The notes under the pieces are model-generated. The model was not told the DNA's origin and did not search any database. It saw only the letters and a list, made by a program, of their open reading frames with translations. Made by a program: the position numbers and the translations under genes. From assembly GCA_015066015.1 (NCBI GenBank), contig SVPE01000008.1:56583-120582 (forward strand): 64,000 bases of DNA, given 5' to 3'. Shown here one piece after another: positions 52,501 to 59,856 of the stretch. How positions within the stretch are numbered: the stretch's first letter is position 1; the number at the start of each line of letters is the position of its first letter. The stretch comes from Oscillospiraceae bacterium. GTDB taxonomy: Bacteria; Bacillota; Clostridia; Oscillospirales; Acutalibacteraceae.

Positions 52501-52892
52501 TAATATTCCTTACCTGCAGGAACCGACACGAACTGCTTACCCTCGTTGAAGGTTACGATTTTAACGCTGTCGGGATCAATTTTTGCTCCGCCAAGGCTCT
52601 TTGCAACTGTAACTCTTGTAAGCTTCATTATGTCATTACCGTAGTAGTTGGTAACACGGATACGGAGCTTTGAGCCGTTTGCCGTAGGAGTGATAACTGT
52701 TCTTGCAGTTACATTACCGATATAGGCGGTGATATTTTCATAACCGTCAATACCGATTTCCGTAGGAGCTGTACCCCAGGCGCAGACCCACTTTCCGTCA
52801 GAGTTTACGGCAGAGGCGCTGAAGGCCGCACCGAAAAGCAGAGTAACTGCCAGCACAAGTGCAATCAAAATCCCCTTTACTGTTTTCTTCAT
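49506..52892 (-). CDS. Secreted SGNH/GDSL esterase with eight BIG2 repeats
   Basis: A signal peptide (about 1-30) is followed by a beta-rich N-terminal region (about 33-210) and an SGNH hydrolase domain (about 225-455). The four blocks are GDSTVSN, the Gly in VGVAGKG, GANDII and DGIHPSD. Eight tandem bacterial Ig-like BIG2 repeats (~80 residues each; consensus YPxNATxKxVTWSSSNxxVxxV) fill 460-1128. It lacks an LPxTG anchor, so it is secreted or bound through the repeats. Similar multidomain esterases remove acetyl groups from polysaccharides; substrate here is inferred. It has its own consensus-like promoter and terminator. Confidence 0.9.
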   Translation of the reverse strand: MKKTVKGILIALVLAVTLLFGAAFSASAVNSDGKWVCAWGTAPTEIGIDGYENITAYIGNVTARTVITPTANGSKLRIRVTNYYGNDIMKLTRVTVAKSLGGAKIDPDSVKIVTFNEGKQFVSVPAGKEYYSDPITYDVKAGEDIAISIYIEDFTEVKTMGLSGGETYLALGNDYTSKASMDIGTMMDSQEIMEYLSKITGSDVDIKLAFSFVKVVPCLASMDVLADENAYSVVVVGDSTVSNEFPKYLAGAINEKEITNVGVAGKGIIGNRLLGDGLGYGSLIFGESLLDRFQRDVLSQSGVEYVIIKIGANDIIHPVCNDVMEMYPGIEQPTWQEICLGYRQLFRMCHDAGIKVIAVGITPWKGSTRDYLGTGAKYVRTDEEFAADWAIAQNVNKWLASTNEHDGFVDFNEFSVNPKDPDAFYPEYTIDGIHPSDTMQRIWAQEFPLSCIGVGKTVAGVRLDKTSVSVYVGKTGYLKASIFPSTAVNKNLIWTSSNPSVVKVNGKGYVECIAPGEAVITCTTEEGGYKASCKIKVYAKPTSVTLSKTSATVYVTQKGTLKATVLPENAYDKSVTWTSSNTKVATVDKNGFVTAVGSGTAVITCKTNVGGVTATCTVRVLKKVEVVSIALNKAGGNMYKGKTYQLRCEIYPENATFKNVTWTSSNPKIVSVDQTGFIRGLAAGSAVITCRSKDNPMVTATCNVRVVVATTGVKLSHSSGSVYAGYTGQLKATVYPADATDKRVTWSSSNTAVATVDKNGKITGVRAGAAVITCKTVNGGYTAKCTVTVKPVIKSTSVTLNTKGGSMYVGTYYQLVAKVMPENASIKKVTWSSSDTSVLKVSSSGKILGVKPGTAVITCKTVDSGKTATCTVKVLPINPTKVVLNTAGGSMNYGKTYQLKATVYPANATDKRVTWSSSNPKAVSVSSTGLIKALTPNSSAVITCKTVVGGYTAKCTVKVNPLRVTGVKLNKTEYGMLTGTTYTLVPTVYPANATNKAVTWGSSDTSVVTVSQSGVITARGKGTAVVYCKTKDGNFTAYCQVTVSATSVLGVMLDKSTISGMVGSVHYLKATVVPENATDKRVVWTSSDTSVARVDSSGKVTLVGKGTCMVRADSVEGNCGESCKVTVY

Positions 52893-52933
52893 ATCAGATC
52901 AATCCTTTCGAAAAAGCAATAATATTCTTTTTC

Positions 52934-52962
52934 ATAATACATTATATTGTCGTAAAAGTCAA
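52934..52962 (-). promoter_or_regulatory. Promoter of the GDSL/BIG2 gene
   Basis: On the minus strand, TTGACT (52957-52962), a 17-base spacer and TATTAT (52934-52939). Confidence 0.75.
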
Positions 52963-52988
52963 GGAAAGTAACAATATATGCCATTTTT

Positions 52989-54686
52989 TTACTTTTTTAT
53001 TTCCTTTGTACTTTTGCTTTGCGAGGGTTTGTCCGTCACTTTTCTGTTTTTTGTTGCAGAGTCTTTTCTGACGGGTGTTTTTTTCGCACCGGGAGCCTTT
53101 TTCGTTCCTGCTCCGCCTTGCGTGGAGGAAGTCTTTTGTACCGAAGGCTTTGCACCTGTCTTAGGCTTTGTGCCCGTCTTGGCGCCAGGCTTCGCATTTG
53201 TCTTTTGCTTCGCTTTTGCCTCAGACTTTTCACCGGAGCCGTAACCTTTTTCAGAAGGTGCTTTTTTCTTTGTTGGCTTACCTTTTTTCGACTTTCCTGC
53301 AAAGGCTATTTTTTTCTTTATTTTCTCCGTAAGCACCTCAAAGGACGAGGGGAACGGATCATAGCTTTTTCTTCTTTCCTTGTCGAAGTAGTCCTTAAGG
53401 TCAAGGGCGAATTTCAGACAGGCGATAAATGCTGCAATAAAAGCTATTATTATAAAAAATACCGATCCGAAAACTGCCTTTGCAGCGGTAATGACAAGTC
53501 CGCCGAAGCTGAGCTTTATATCATTTTTCGCAACAAGGTTTACGGTTTTGAGCTTATGTCCCGCATAATAGATGTTTGCCTGAGCGATAACATCTCCTGC
53601 CTTTACAGGTGCTATAACGCTTTCCTTATCCTGATCGTCGACAACCTCAAACATTACAGAAGCAGGTCCTGCTGAAAGTGGCACAAGGGCTGAAATCTCC
53701 TTTTCAGGTACAAGCTGCAGCTTTTCATCACCCTTTCCTGCAATTACATCAACTGTAGACACAACCTGCTCGACCGTTGCAACCACCTTGAAGCGTATGT
53801 TTTCATAAACCCAATCGAGCATCTTCTGTGCATCGGTCATTGAGGTGTTTTCGTCATAGCCGTCATCGTCTATATCATCATATTTTCCGTTCATTACAAC
53901 GGTAAGGTATGAATATCCGTCAGCATTTGAAACAACTGCGATGCATTCTCCTGCAAGGTCTGTGCTTGTCTGACGTCCCCCCGTTACGGAGCTGTGATAG
54001 TAATCCGCAACTGCAGGATTGAGCATCTGATTGGAGCCGAAGCAGGTACGCTTCTCATTGTAGTCTGTTTCCTTGAGTGTGATTTCATCAAGGGCAAAGG
54101 CCTCGGTAAAGGCGGGATAATTAACCGCATATTTGATAATTTTTGAAACATCTCTTGCCGTAGTGTACTGTCCCTCAGTATCAAAGCCGTGAATGTTTTT
54201 TATAACCGTTGAGGTGCAGCCTATCTTTTTGACAAGATTCTGCATTTCTGCAATAAAATTCTCCTCAGTGCCTGCAACATCGTGAGCAATTATACTCAGC
54301 GCATCGTTTGCACTGTAAATCACAAGACAGTCGAAAAGCTCTTTTTTTGAAACAATCTCACCCGCTTCGTAAAGTGCAGTGAGCATCCCCATCTCATATT
54401 CAAATACATTGAGATTTTCTTCGGTCAGCTTTATTTCGCCGTCAAGGTTACCCCACTTTTCAATAGCGACAACGGCTGCCAGCACCTTTGCAAAGCCGGC
54501 AATCGGTACCTGCTTTTCACTGTCCTTATCGAACAAAACTGTACCCTCTTCGAGATTTTCCATATAGTAAACACCCGAATCGAGCTGAGAAGTTACGGCA
54601 TCTGAATCAAAATTAGCGCTCACCGACGGTGCCGCAACAAATACAAGAGTCAAAAATACAAGAAAAAAAGAAAATAGCTTTTTCAT
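52989..54686 (-). CDS. DacA-like (peptidase S11 fold) protein lacking catalytic residues
   Basis: A signal peptide (about 1-24) precedes a domain recognisable as D,D-carboxypeptidase (YSANDALSIIAHDVAGTEENF, STVIKNIHGFDTEGQYTTARDVSKI). The nucleophile motif SxxK reads G64-F-A-K67 and KTG reads V234-T-G236; only SxN (S125-A-N127) survives. It therefore should not hydrolyse peptidoglycan or form a normal penicilloyl adduct. A beta region follows, then a transmembrane helix (about 405-432) and a ~130-residue Lys/Gly/Ala/Pro-rich cytoplasmic tail, absent from ordinary DacA. A structural or regulatory role in envelope synthesis is inferred. Confidence 0.85.
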   Translation of the reverse strand: MKKLFSFFLVFLTLVFVAAPSVSANFDSDAVTSQLDSGVYYMENLEEGTVLFDKDSEKQVPIAGFAKVLAAVVAIEKWGNLDGEIKLTEENLNVFEYEMGMLTALYEAGEIVSKKELFDCLVIYSANDALSIIAHDVAGTEENFIAEMQNLVKKIGCTSTVIKNIHGFDTEGQYTTARDVSKIIKYAVNYPAFTEAFALDEITLKETDYNEKRTCFGSNQMLNPAVADYYHSSVTGGRQTSTDLAGECIAVVSNADGYSYLTVVMNGKYDDIDDDGYDENTSMTDAQKMLDWVYENIRFKVVATVEQVVSTVDVIAGKGDEKLQLVPEKEISALVPLSAGPASVMFEVVDDQDKESVIAPVKAGDVIAQANIYYAGHKLKTVNLVAKNDIKLSFGGLVITAAKAVFGSVFFIIIAFIAAFIACLKFALDLKDYFDKERRKSYDPFPSSFEVLTEKIKKKIAFAGKSKKGKPTKKKAPSEKGYGSGEKSEAKAKQKTNAKPGAKTGTKPKTGAKPSVQKTSSTQGGAGTKKAPGAKKTPVRKDSATKNRKVTDKPSQSKSTKEIKK

Positions 54687-54887
54687 TTATATACACTCCG
54701 GTTGACAAGTTTTTGAAATTGTGTTTTAATTAATAGAGAAAGTAAATCTGTTATTACATAATGTATCAATTTATTATAACAATTTACGGATAAAAAGTAC
54801 ATAGCAAATCAAAAATTTAATTACAAAAAAATATAAACTTTTTTTGACTCAGAAATGAAAAAGCTCCACAGAAAGGACAGCTTATTT

Positions 54888-55583
54888 ATGATATATGTAA
54901 CCGGTGACACCCACGGAATTTTTTCACGCTTTGACGATCCCCGCTTCAGAAAGCTCGGCAGCGGAGACACGCTTATAATATGCGGAGACTTCGGCTTCGT
55001 CTGGGATGGCTCAAAGGAAGAAATCAACGTACTCAAGAAGCTCAGCAAAAAGAAATATAACATCTGCTTTGTTGACGGCACACATGAAAACTTCGAGCTG
55101 CTTTCAAAGCTCAAAATCAAAAAGTGGAACGGCGGTAAGGTGCACCATATCGGCGGAAACATCTTCCACCTTATGAGAGGTCAGGTTTTCAACATCGAGG
55201 ACAAAACCGTATTCACCATGGGTGGCGGAGAAAGCCCCGATATTGACATCCGTTTTGAAACAGAGACCTGGTCAGACCTTGAAATTCCCACAAGAGAAGA
55301 GCTTATCGAAGGCGTTGACAATCTGCAGAAGCACGGCGGTAAAATTGACATCATAATTTCCCACGAGCCTCCTGCAAAAATCAAGGATTTCCTGCTTATG
55401 GGTTCAGGTGCAAACGCAAGCATCACTGCAATCAACACCTACCTTGAGGACGTAAGCCGCACCTGTGAATTTGACCATTGGTACTTCGGCTCTCTTCATA
55501 TGGATAAGTTTATTTCAAACACCCACATCTGCGTTTTCAACAATGTCATAAACGCAAAAACCGGTGAAATAGTAAGGCGCTGA
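54888..55583 (+). CDS. Small metallophosphoesterase
   Basis: Calcineurin-like phosphoesterase of 231 residues. GDTHGIF supplies D-x-H, IICGDFGFVWD supplies GD, IISHEPP the next His, and the end FGSLHMDKF takes the place of GHxH. GNHE reads GTHE (DGTHENFE), so the usual Asn ligand is Thr. No signal peptide. ATG 54888 has AAAGGA about ten bases upstream; the ORF-track start at 54855 has no site. It is monocistronic, divergent from the DacA-like gene and followed by a terminator. Substrate unknown. Confidence 0.82.
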   Translation: MIYVTGDTHGIFSRFDDPRFRKLGSGDTLIICGDFGFVWDGSKEEINVLKKLSKKKYNICFVDGTHENFELLSKLKIKKWNGGKVHHIGGNIFHLMRGQVFNIEDKTVFTMGGGESPDIDIRFETETWSDLEIPTREELIEGVDNLQKHGGKIDIIISHEPPAKIKDFLLMGSGANASITAINTYLEDVSRTCEFDHWYFGSLHMDKFISNTHICVFNNVINAKTGEIVRR

Positions 55584-55595
55584 TTCACTCATGCA

Positions 55596-55628
55596 AAAAC
55601 GGACACAGAGATGTGCCCGTTTTTTTTA
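55596..55628 (+). terminator. Terminator of the small phosphoesterase gene
   Basis: AAAACGG-CACA pairs with TGTG-CCGTTTT across one mismatch, loop GAGA, and ends in a seven-plus T run. Confidence 0.85.
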
Positions 55629-55696
55629 CGGTGAAAATCCGGATATAAATTTTTTTTTGCCGATTTTTCTGTGAATTATGAGTTAAACCCGACATA

Positions 55697-55735
55697 CGGG
55701 GAGGCGGACGCGCTGCAGGCGCGTCCGCCTCCCCG
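55697..55735. repeat. Single-hairpin member of the cloverleaf repeat family
   Basis: A perfect 17-bp stem, CGGGGAGGCGGACGCGC, with loop TGCAG. The outer part (CGGGGAGGCG) and first arm (GACGCGC) are those of copy 1, but arms 2 and 3 are absent. Confidence 0.8.
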
Positions 55736-55850
55736 TCGGCACAACCCGTAAATTCCGGTTGAACCGGACCCATAATCGCCATAGGCGATTACAGGCCTCG
55801 GCTATCCGCCTCGGCATCTCGAATTGCAAACCACACATAAAAAAAGCACC

Positions 55851-55893
55851 CCGAGAGAGACACTTCGTAAAGAAGTTGTCGCTCTCGGTTTTT
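55851..55893 (+). terminator. Terminator-like hairpin
   Basis: CCGAGAG-GACA-TTC pairs with GAA-TGTC-CTCTCGG with single-base interruptions, followed by TTTTTA. No gene directly precedes it, so it may end an untranslated RNA or back up the upstream terminator. Confidence 0.6.
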
Positions 55894-55901
55894 ATCGTAA
55901 T

Positions 55902-55941
55902 AAAAAAATGACACTTTACACAAGGATTGTGAAAGTGTCAT
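55902..55941 (-). terminator. Distal terminator for the InlB-like gene
   Basis: ATGACACTTT and AAAGTGTCAT form a perfect 10-bp stem extended by CAC/GTG. On the minus strand a T7 run follows. If used by the gene ending at 56245, the 3' UTR would include the whole GTGAAGTT array. Confidence 0.65.
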
Positions 55942-56007
55942 AGTGGGTTACACACTTTGAAAAAAGGTAAATACTTGCCGAAAGACAACGGATTCTTTTT
56001 TCGGCTT

Positions 56008-56184
56008 GTGAAGTGAAGTTTTTGCTAACGCAAAAGTGAAGTTGCTCACTTTGTTCGCAGTGAAGTTTGGTCTTGCTGATCAAGTGAAGTTAAGTTTGCC
56101 CACTTCGCCGTAGGCGAAACTTCACTGTCCGCAGGACAACTTCACTATCGTAGATAACTTCACTTGCCCGAAAGGGCAAACTTA
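56008..56184. repeat. Mirror-symmetric GTGAAGTT hairpin array
   Basis: GTGAAGTT occurs at 56013, 56036, 56060 and 56084; its complement AACTTCAC occurs at 56118, 56138 and 56156, with a partial AACTT at 56178. Most spacers are small palindromes: TTTTGC-TAAC-GCAAAA, TTGGTC..GATCAA, TTCGCC-GTA-GGCGAA, TGTCC-GCA-GGACA, TATC-GTA-GATA and TTGCCC-GAAA-GGGCAA. The halves can pair with each other, giving a backbone with hairpin side arms. No ORF. Confidence 0.85.
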
Positions 56185-56244
56185 GTTGAGGCGCACTTCC
56201 TTACGGAGTGCGCCTCGAAGGGTGCTTTTAATTATTCGGATAAA

Positions 56245-56871
56245 TTAGCCGAGAAGACCGCCGAGCATCTTTTCCATAAGCTCGATACCTGCTGCTGAGC
56301 TACCGTCAAGGAAGAGAAGACCGATGATTGTTCCGAATACCTTCATAAGTACGCCGAGAACCATAGTAAGTGTGTCGCCTTCTTGTACAGCGGGATAATA
56401 CTGAGCTTTGAAGTGGTAAATTCTGCTGCCTGAACCTTCAGGAATTCTCCAGTCTGTGCCGCCTGCAAGTGTCTCACGTGTTTCTACGCAGTACCAGCCC
56501 TGGAATGCATCGCCCTCAGCGGGAGTTACAAGGGGAAGGTTAAGGTAGGATGAGCCGTTTGCTGATGATGAAGGTCTGAGGTTGAACATACCGTTACCGG
56601 GAAGAGCAAGGTATCTTTCAGAAACATATTCATGATTGAAGTGGCCTGTGCCTGCTGCATCATAAACGGGAAGCGGGATATAGGACTTACCTCCGTTGAA
56701 GTCGAACTCAACGATGATGTAGTCGGTCTTGGGATATGTAGTGCCTGCAAGAGTGATTGATGAACCTGCTTCCCACTTGTTGAGAATGTCATCGTTTGAA
56801 GCTGATGCAGAAAGTGAAAGTGCTCCGAAAAGCATCATAATAGCTAACATAACTGATAATATTTTTTTCAT
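56245..56871 (-). CDS. Small secreted InlB-repeat-like protein
   Basis: A signal peptide (about 1-24, LSLSASASN) is followed by an InlB/Flg_new-like beta repeat region (IIVEFDFNGGKSYIPLP through AEGDAFQGWYCVET, about 50-160). A hydrophobic C-terminal segment (TLMVLGVLMKVFGTIIGLLFL) and short amphipathic end complete its 208 residues. It has no LPxTG motif, so the hydrophobic end may be a membrane anchor. Function unknown; such repeats usually mediate surface binding. It has its own promoter and AGGAGG site. Confidence 0.75.
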   Translation of the reverse strand: MKKILSVMLAIMMLFGALSLSASASNDDILNKWEAGSSITLAGTTYPKTDYIIVEFDFNGGKSYIPLPVYDAAGTGHFNHEYVSERYLALPGNGMFNLRPSSSANGSSYLNLPLVTPAEGDAFQGWYCVETRETLAGGTDWRIPEGSGSRIYHFKAQYYPAVQEGDTLTMVLGVLMKVFGTIIGLLFLDGSSAAGIELMEKMLGGLLG

Positions 56872-56913
56872 AAGTATACCTCCTAGAAATTCGTTAGTCT
56901 GTAGCTTGATTAG

Positions 56914-56942
56914 ATTATATCACCTGAAAAGCAAAAATTCAA
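56914..56942 (-). promoter_or_regulatory. Promoter of the InlB-like gene
   Basis: On the minus strand, TTGAAT (56937-56942), a 17-base spacer and TATAAT (56914-56919). Confidence 0.75.
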
Positions 56943-57023
56943 GCAGTTTTTGAAAGATTTTTGAATATTTTAATGAAATATATTTCTACTATCGATTTTT
57001 ATTGCCCAAATGAGACAAAATCG

Positions 57024-57051
57024 TTGACTTTGATGTTTAAATTATTATATA
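57024..57051 (+). promoter_or_regulatory. Promoter of the large glycoside hydrolase operon
   Basis: TTGACT (57024-57029), a 16-base spacer and TATACT (57046-57051), 33 bases before the start codon. Confidence 0.7.
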
Positions 57052-57084
57052 CTGAATCAGTAATAAAGCTTAAAGAGGTGTGCT

Positions 57085-59844
57085 ATGACCGATAAATTCA
57101 ACTGCATCCCGTTATGGGGTCCTTACAGCAAAAAATATGCCGGCATTTCGCGTATTGCCGACCACGAAAAATATCAGGGTATACGCTTTGACTTTTCTGT
57201 TGCCCCTGCTATACATGCTTTTGATATAAGAGTACCGAATGTTACTCTTCCCTCGGCATATCATCCCTGGCTCTGCAGTGAGGATTATTCCTTTTATTCC
57301 TACCGCTACGACCTTGAGTGGAAAGACAAAGTATATGCCGATGTATCCTACACAAAGCTCGACGGTGAGAGCACTCTCGTCAGAACGGAGATAGTCAACA
57401 ACTCAGATCTTATAAAGGACTGTGTTGTAAACTACTTTTCTTCAATAGAATACCCTCAGGACTCCTATACAGAAGTCTTTCTTCCCGAAAAGTGCGACTT
57501 TATAAAGGCTACCGACTACAGTGAATATGTTTACGCCACCCCCAGACCCTGGGATGAGCAGAATGCCGACGGCAGAAAAAAGGGTGAATTTATCGACAAG
57601 GCCTTTACCTTTGAAAGGGGTCTGGGTGACCGTGCCGAAAAGTGGCATATGCCCCACCGTGTGATAAAGCCCTTCGGTGCAGAGCCGGACGACAGGGTAA
57701 GCTACAGGGTGAATCTCAAAAACTCCTACTCCAATGCTGTGCTGACCTTACGCTACCGCACAAGCGACATTCACTATGAGCAGGGAAAGCAGGTCGGCGT
57801 ACACTACATAAACAGTGAAAGCACCGCTACCTTTATTTTAAACGGAAAGACAACACTTCCCCTCTCCCCTTGCGATGAGCCGGAGATGATTCACATTCAT
57901 TTAGGTCAGCTCAGCGCAGGCGAGCTTGAGCTTTCCTTTGTTGCGACAGGTACGGGTGCTGCAGAATTCGACTTTCTTGCAATCACAGAAAACTACGACA
58001 AGGACTTCATCGAGGTAAAAAGCATACCCGTAAGCTTCAGACCCGACTTCATAAATGAAAAGCTTGAAAAGGGCTACCTCACTACCCTCACCTATGACAA
58101 GATTGACGGAGATTACCGTCTTCGCATCTTTGACAGCAATACCCGATTCAGAGAAATTCCCACCGGTGCCCTTGAGGACTGTATGACAGCAAGACTCTCA
58201 AACGGTGACGAAACCTTCGACGATGTTACGGAAAGCTTCACCGGTGCCTTTAAACGCAAGCACAGTGATGAAGGCTTTTTTCACAATGCGATAAGCCACA
58301 CCATCTTCGTTGAAAAGGGCGAAAAAAAGGTACAGTATGCCGTTATCTCAAAGGGCAGCTGCGACTACCTTACCGAAGAGGAGTACGAGAAAATCTACCT
58401 TGAGGCAAAGGAAAAAGCAGTCCGCTTCACTCTCAACGAAAAGGGCGAGACCTACAGGCTCAGCAACCAGATTCTCGCTGCAACGCTTCTTACAAACGTG
58501 GTTTACCCGATATACAAGCACGGAGAATACATCGTACATCACACTCCGGGCAAGCGCTGGGACTGCCTTTACACATGGGACTCCGGCTTCATAGGTCTCG
58601 GAATGAACGAAATTGCCCCCACATTTGCCGAATACATCATTGACACCTACTTAAGTCAGGAGGACAACCCCGACTATGCATTCCTTCACCACGGCTCACC
58701 CGTACCCGTACAGATTTATCAGCTTTACGAAATGATTCAGAAGGCGAAGGACAAAAAGCATCTGCTTTCATATTATCCCAGAGCAAGGCTTTACTACCTC
58801 TTCCTTGCAGGCAAGATAAGAGGCTCAACAACAGCAAAGTTCAGAAGCGGAATTCTCACAACCTATGATTATTTTTATTCCACAAGCGGAATGGACGACT
58901 ATCCTGCTCAGGTTGCCATGATGAAGCAAAATCTTCGCGACAAGGCTTCACCCGTTATCACCACAAGTCATGTAATCCGTTTCGGTAAAATTCTCTCAAT
59001 CCTTGCCGCAAAGCTCGGAAAGAATGATGATATAAATGAATACTCCGAGGACATAAAGAAATTCACAAAGTCTCTTGATACCTACTCCTGGGATGAAGAA
59101 AGCGGATATTACAGCTATGTGCTTCACGACGAAAACTACGAGCCCGTAAAAAAATTCACCACCGCAGACGGAGAAAATCTCAACAAAGGACTTGACGGCA
59201 TATACCCGCTTATCGCAGGTGCCTGCAATAAGCAGCAAAGTGAAAAAATCATCGCACACCTTGAAAATGAAAACGAGATGCACACCCCTTACGGTATCAG
59301 CGCCGTTGACAAGAGTGCCTCTTATTATATGGTGAACGGTTACTGGAACGGAAATATCTGGTTTCCCCATCAGTGGTTTATATGGAAAAGTATGCTCGAC
59401 ATGGGCAGAGCTGACCTTGCAAGAGATATTGCTCATCTTGCTCTTGACATATGGAAAAGAGAGGTTGAAAACACCTATTACACCTTTGAAATGGTAAACA
59501 CGGTAACAGGCTGCGGCGGATGGTTCCATAACTTCGGCGGACTTTCATCACCGCTCAACCTCTGGCTCAAGGCTTATTACTCGCCCGGAACAGTAAATGT
59601 CGGCTTTGACACCTACCTTGACAAGGTAAGCTTCAACGAAGACTTCACGGCCGCACAGATTAACTTCACCTATTACGGAGAAAGTGAAAAAATTACTCTG
59701 CTTTGTGTAATGAAGGACAACGAAGACTATTACGCAGAGCTCAACGGCAAGGAAATCCCCTTCAGCTTCATTGACGGACTGGCTGAGCTTACCGTTTCAC
59801 CTAAAAACGGCAGTGCTCACAGCATCGTTATCAAGAAAAAATAA
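57085..59844 (+). CDS. Large (alpha/alpha)6-barrel glycoside hydrolase, GH63-like
   Basis: The 919 residues have a beta-sandwich-rich N-terminal half (about 1-440) and a C-terminal (alpha/alpha)6 barrel (about 450-880). Barrel motifs RWDCLYTWDSGF, DGIYPLIAGA and NGYWNGNIWFPHQWF recall GH63/GH37-type and MGH1-like inverting glycosidases, where the W(D)SGF and YW.G.IW..... segments line the active site. Catalytic residues cannot be fixed without alignment. No signal peptide, so it is probably intracellular. It leads a short operon with a phosphoesterase and DUF1653. Substrate unknown; alpha-linked disaccharides are typical of relatives. Confidence 0.78.
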   Translation: MTDKFNCIPLWGPYSKKYAGISRIADHEKYQGIRFDFSVAPAIHAFDIRVPNVTLPSAYHPWLCSEDYSFYSYRYDLEWKDKVYADVSYTKLDGESTLVRTEIVNNSDLIKDCVVNYFSSIEYPQDSYTEVFLPEKCDFIKATDYSEYVYATPRPWDEQNADGRKKGEFIDKAFTFERGLGDRAEKWHMPHRVIKPFGAEPDDRVSYRVNLKNSYSNAVLTLRYRTSDIHYEQGKQVGVHYINSESTATFILNGKTTLPLSPCDEPEMIHIHLGQLSAGELELSFVATGTGAAEFDFLAITENYDKDFIEVKSIPVSFRPDFINEKLEKGYLTTLTYDKIDGDYRLRIFDSNTRFREIPTGALEDCMTARLSNGDETFDDVTESFTGAFKRKHSDEGFFHNAISHTIFVEKGEKKVQYAVISKGSCDYLTEEEYEKIYLEAKEKAVRFTLNEKGETYRLSNQILAATLLTNVVYPIYKHGEYIVHHTPGKRWDCLYTWDSGFIGLGMNEIAPTFAEYIIDTYLSQEDNPDYAFLHHGSPVPVQIYQLYEMIQKAKDKKHLLSYYPRARLYYLFLAGKIRGSTTAKFRSGILTTYDYFYSTSGMDDYPAQVAMMKQNLRDKASPVITTSHVIRFGKILSILAAKLGKNDDINEYSEDIKKFTKSLDTYSWDEESGYYSYVLHDENYEPVKKFTTADGENLNKGLDGIYPLIAGACNKQQSEKIIAHLENENEMHTPYGISAVDKSASYYMVNGYWNGNIWFPHQWFIWKSMLDMGRADLARDIAHLALDIWKREVENTYYTFEMVNTVTGCGGWFHNFGGLSSPLNLWLKAYYSPGTVNVGFDTYLDKVSFNEDFTAAQINFTYYGESEKITLLCVMKDNEDYYAELNGKEIPFSFIDGLAELTVSPKNGSAHSIVIKKK

Positions 59845-59856
59845 AGGAGAAAAGCT

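Larger units (their letters stand above)
55584..56244. other. Hairpin-dense non-coding region
   Basis: A 661-base gap between convergent genes, without a supported gene. In order it holds: a terminator, a cloverleaf-family single hairpin, small inverted repeats such as AATCGCC/GGCGATT, two further terminator-like hairpins, the GTGAAGTT array, and a GAGGCGCAC/GTGCGCCTC hairpin (56187-56216). The individual parts are listed separately. Confidence 0.8.

Noticed and set aside
56008-56184. CRISPR-like look of the GTGAAGTT array
   Set aside because: Units are only 8 bases, spacers 10-16 bases and palindromic, and the second half is inverted; no cas genes are present.
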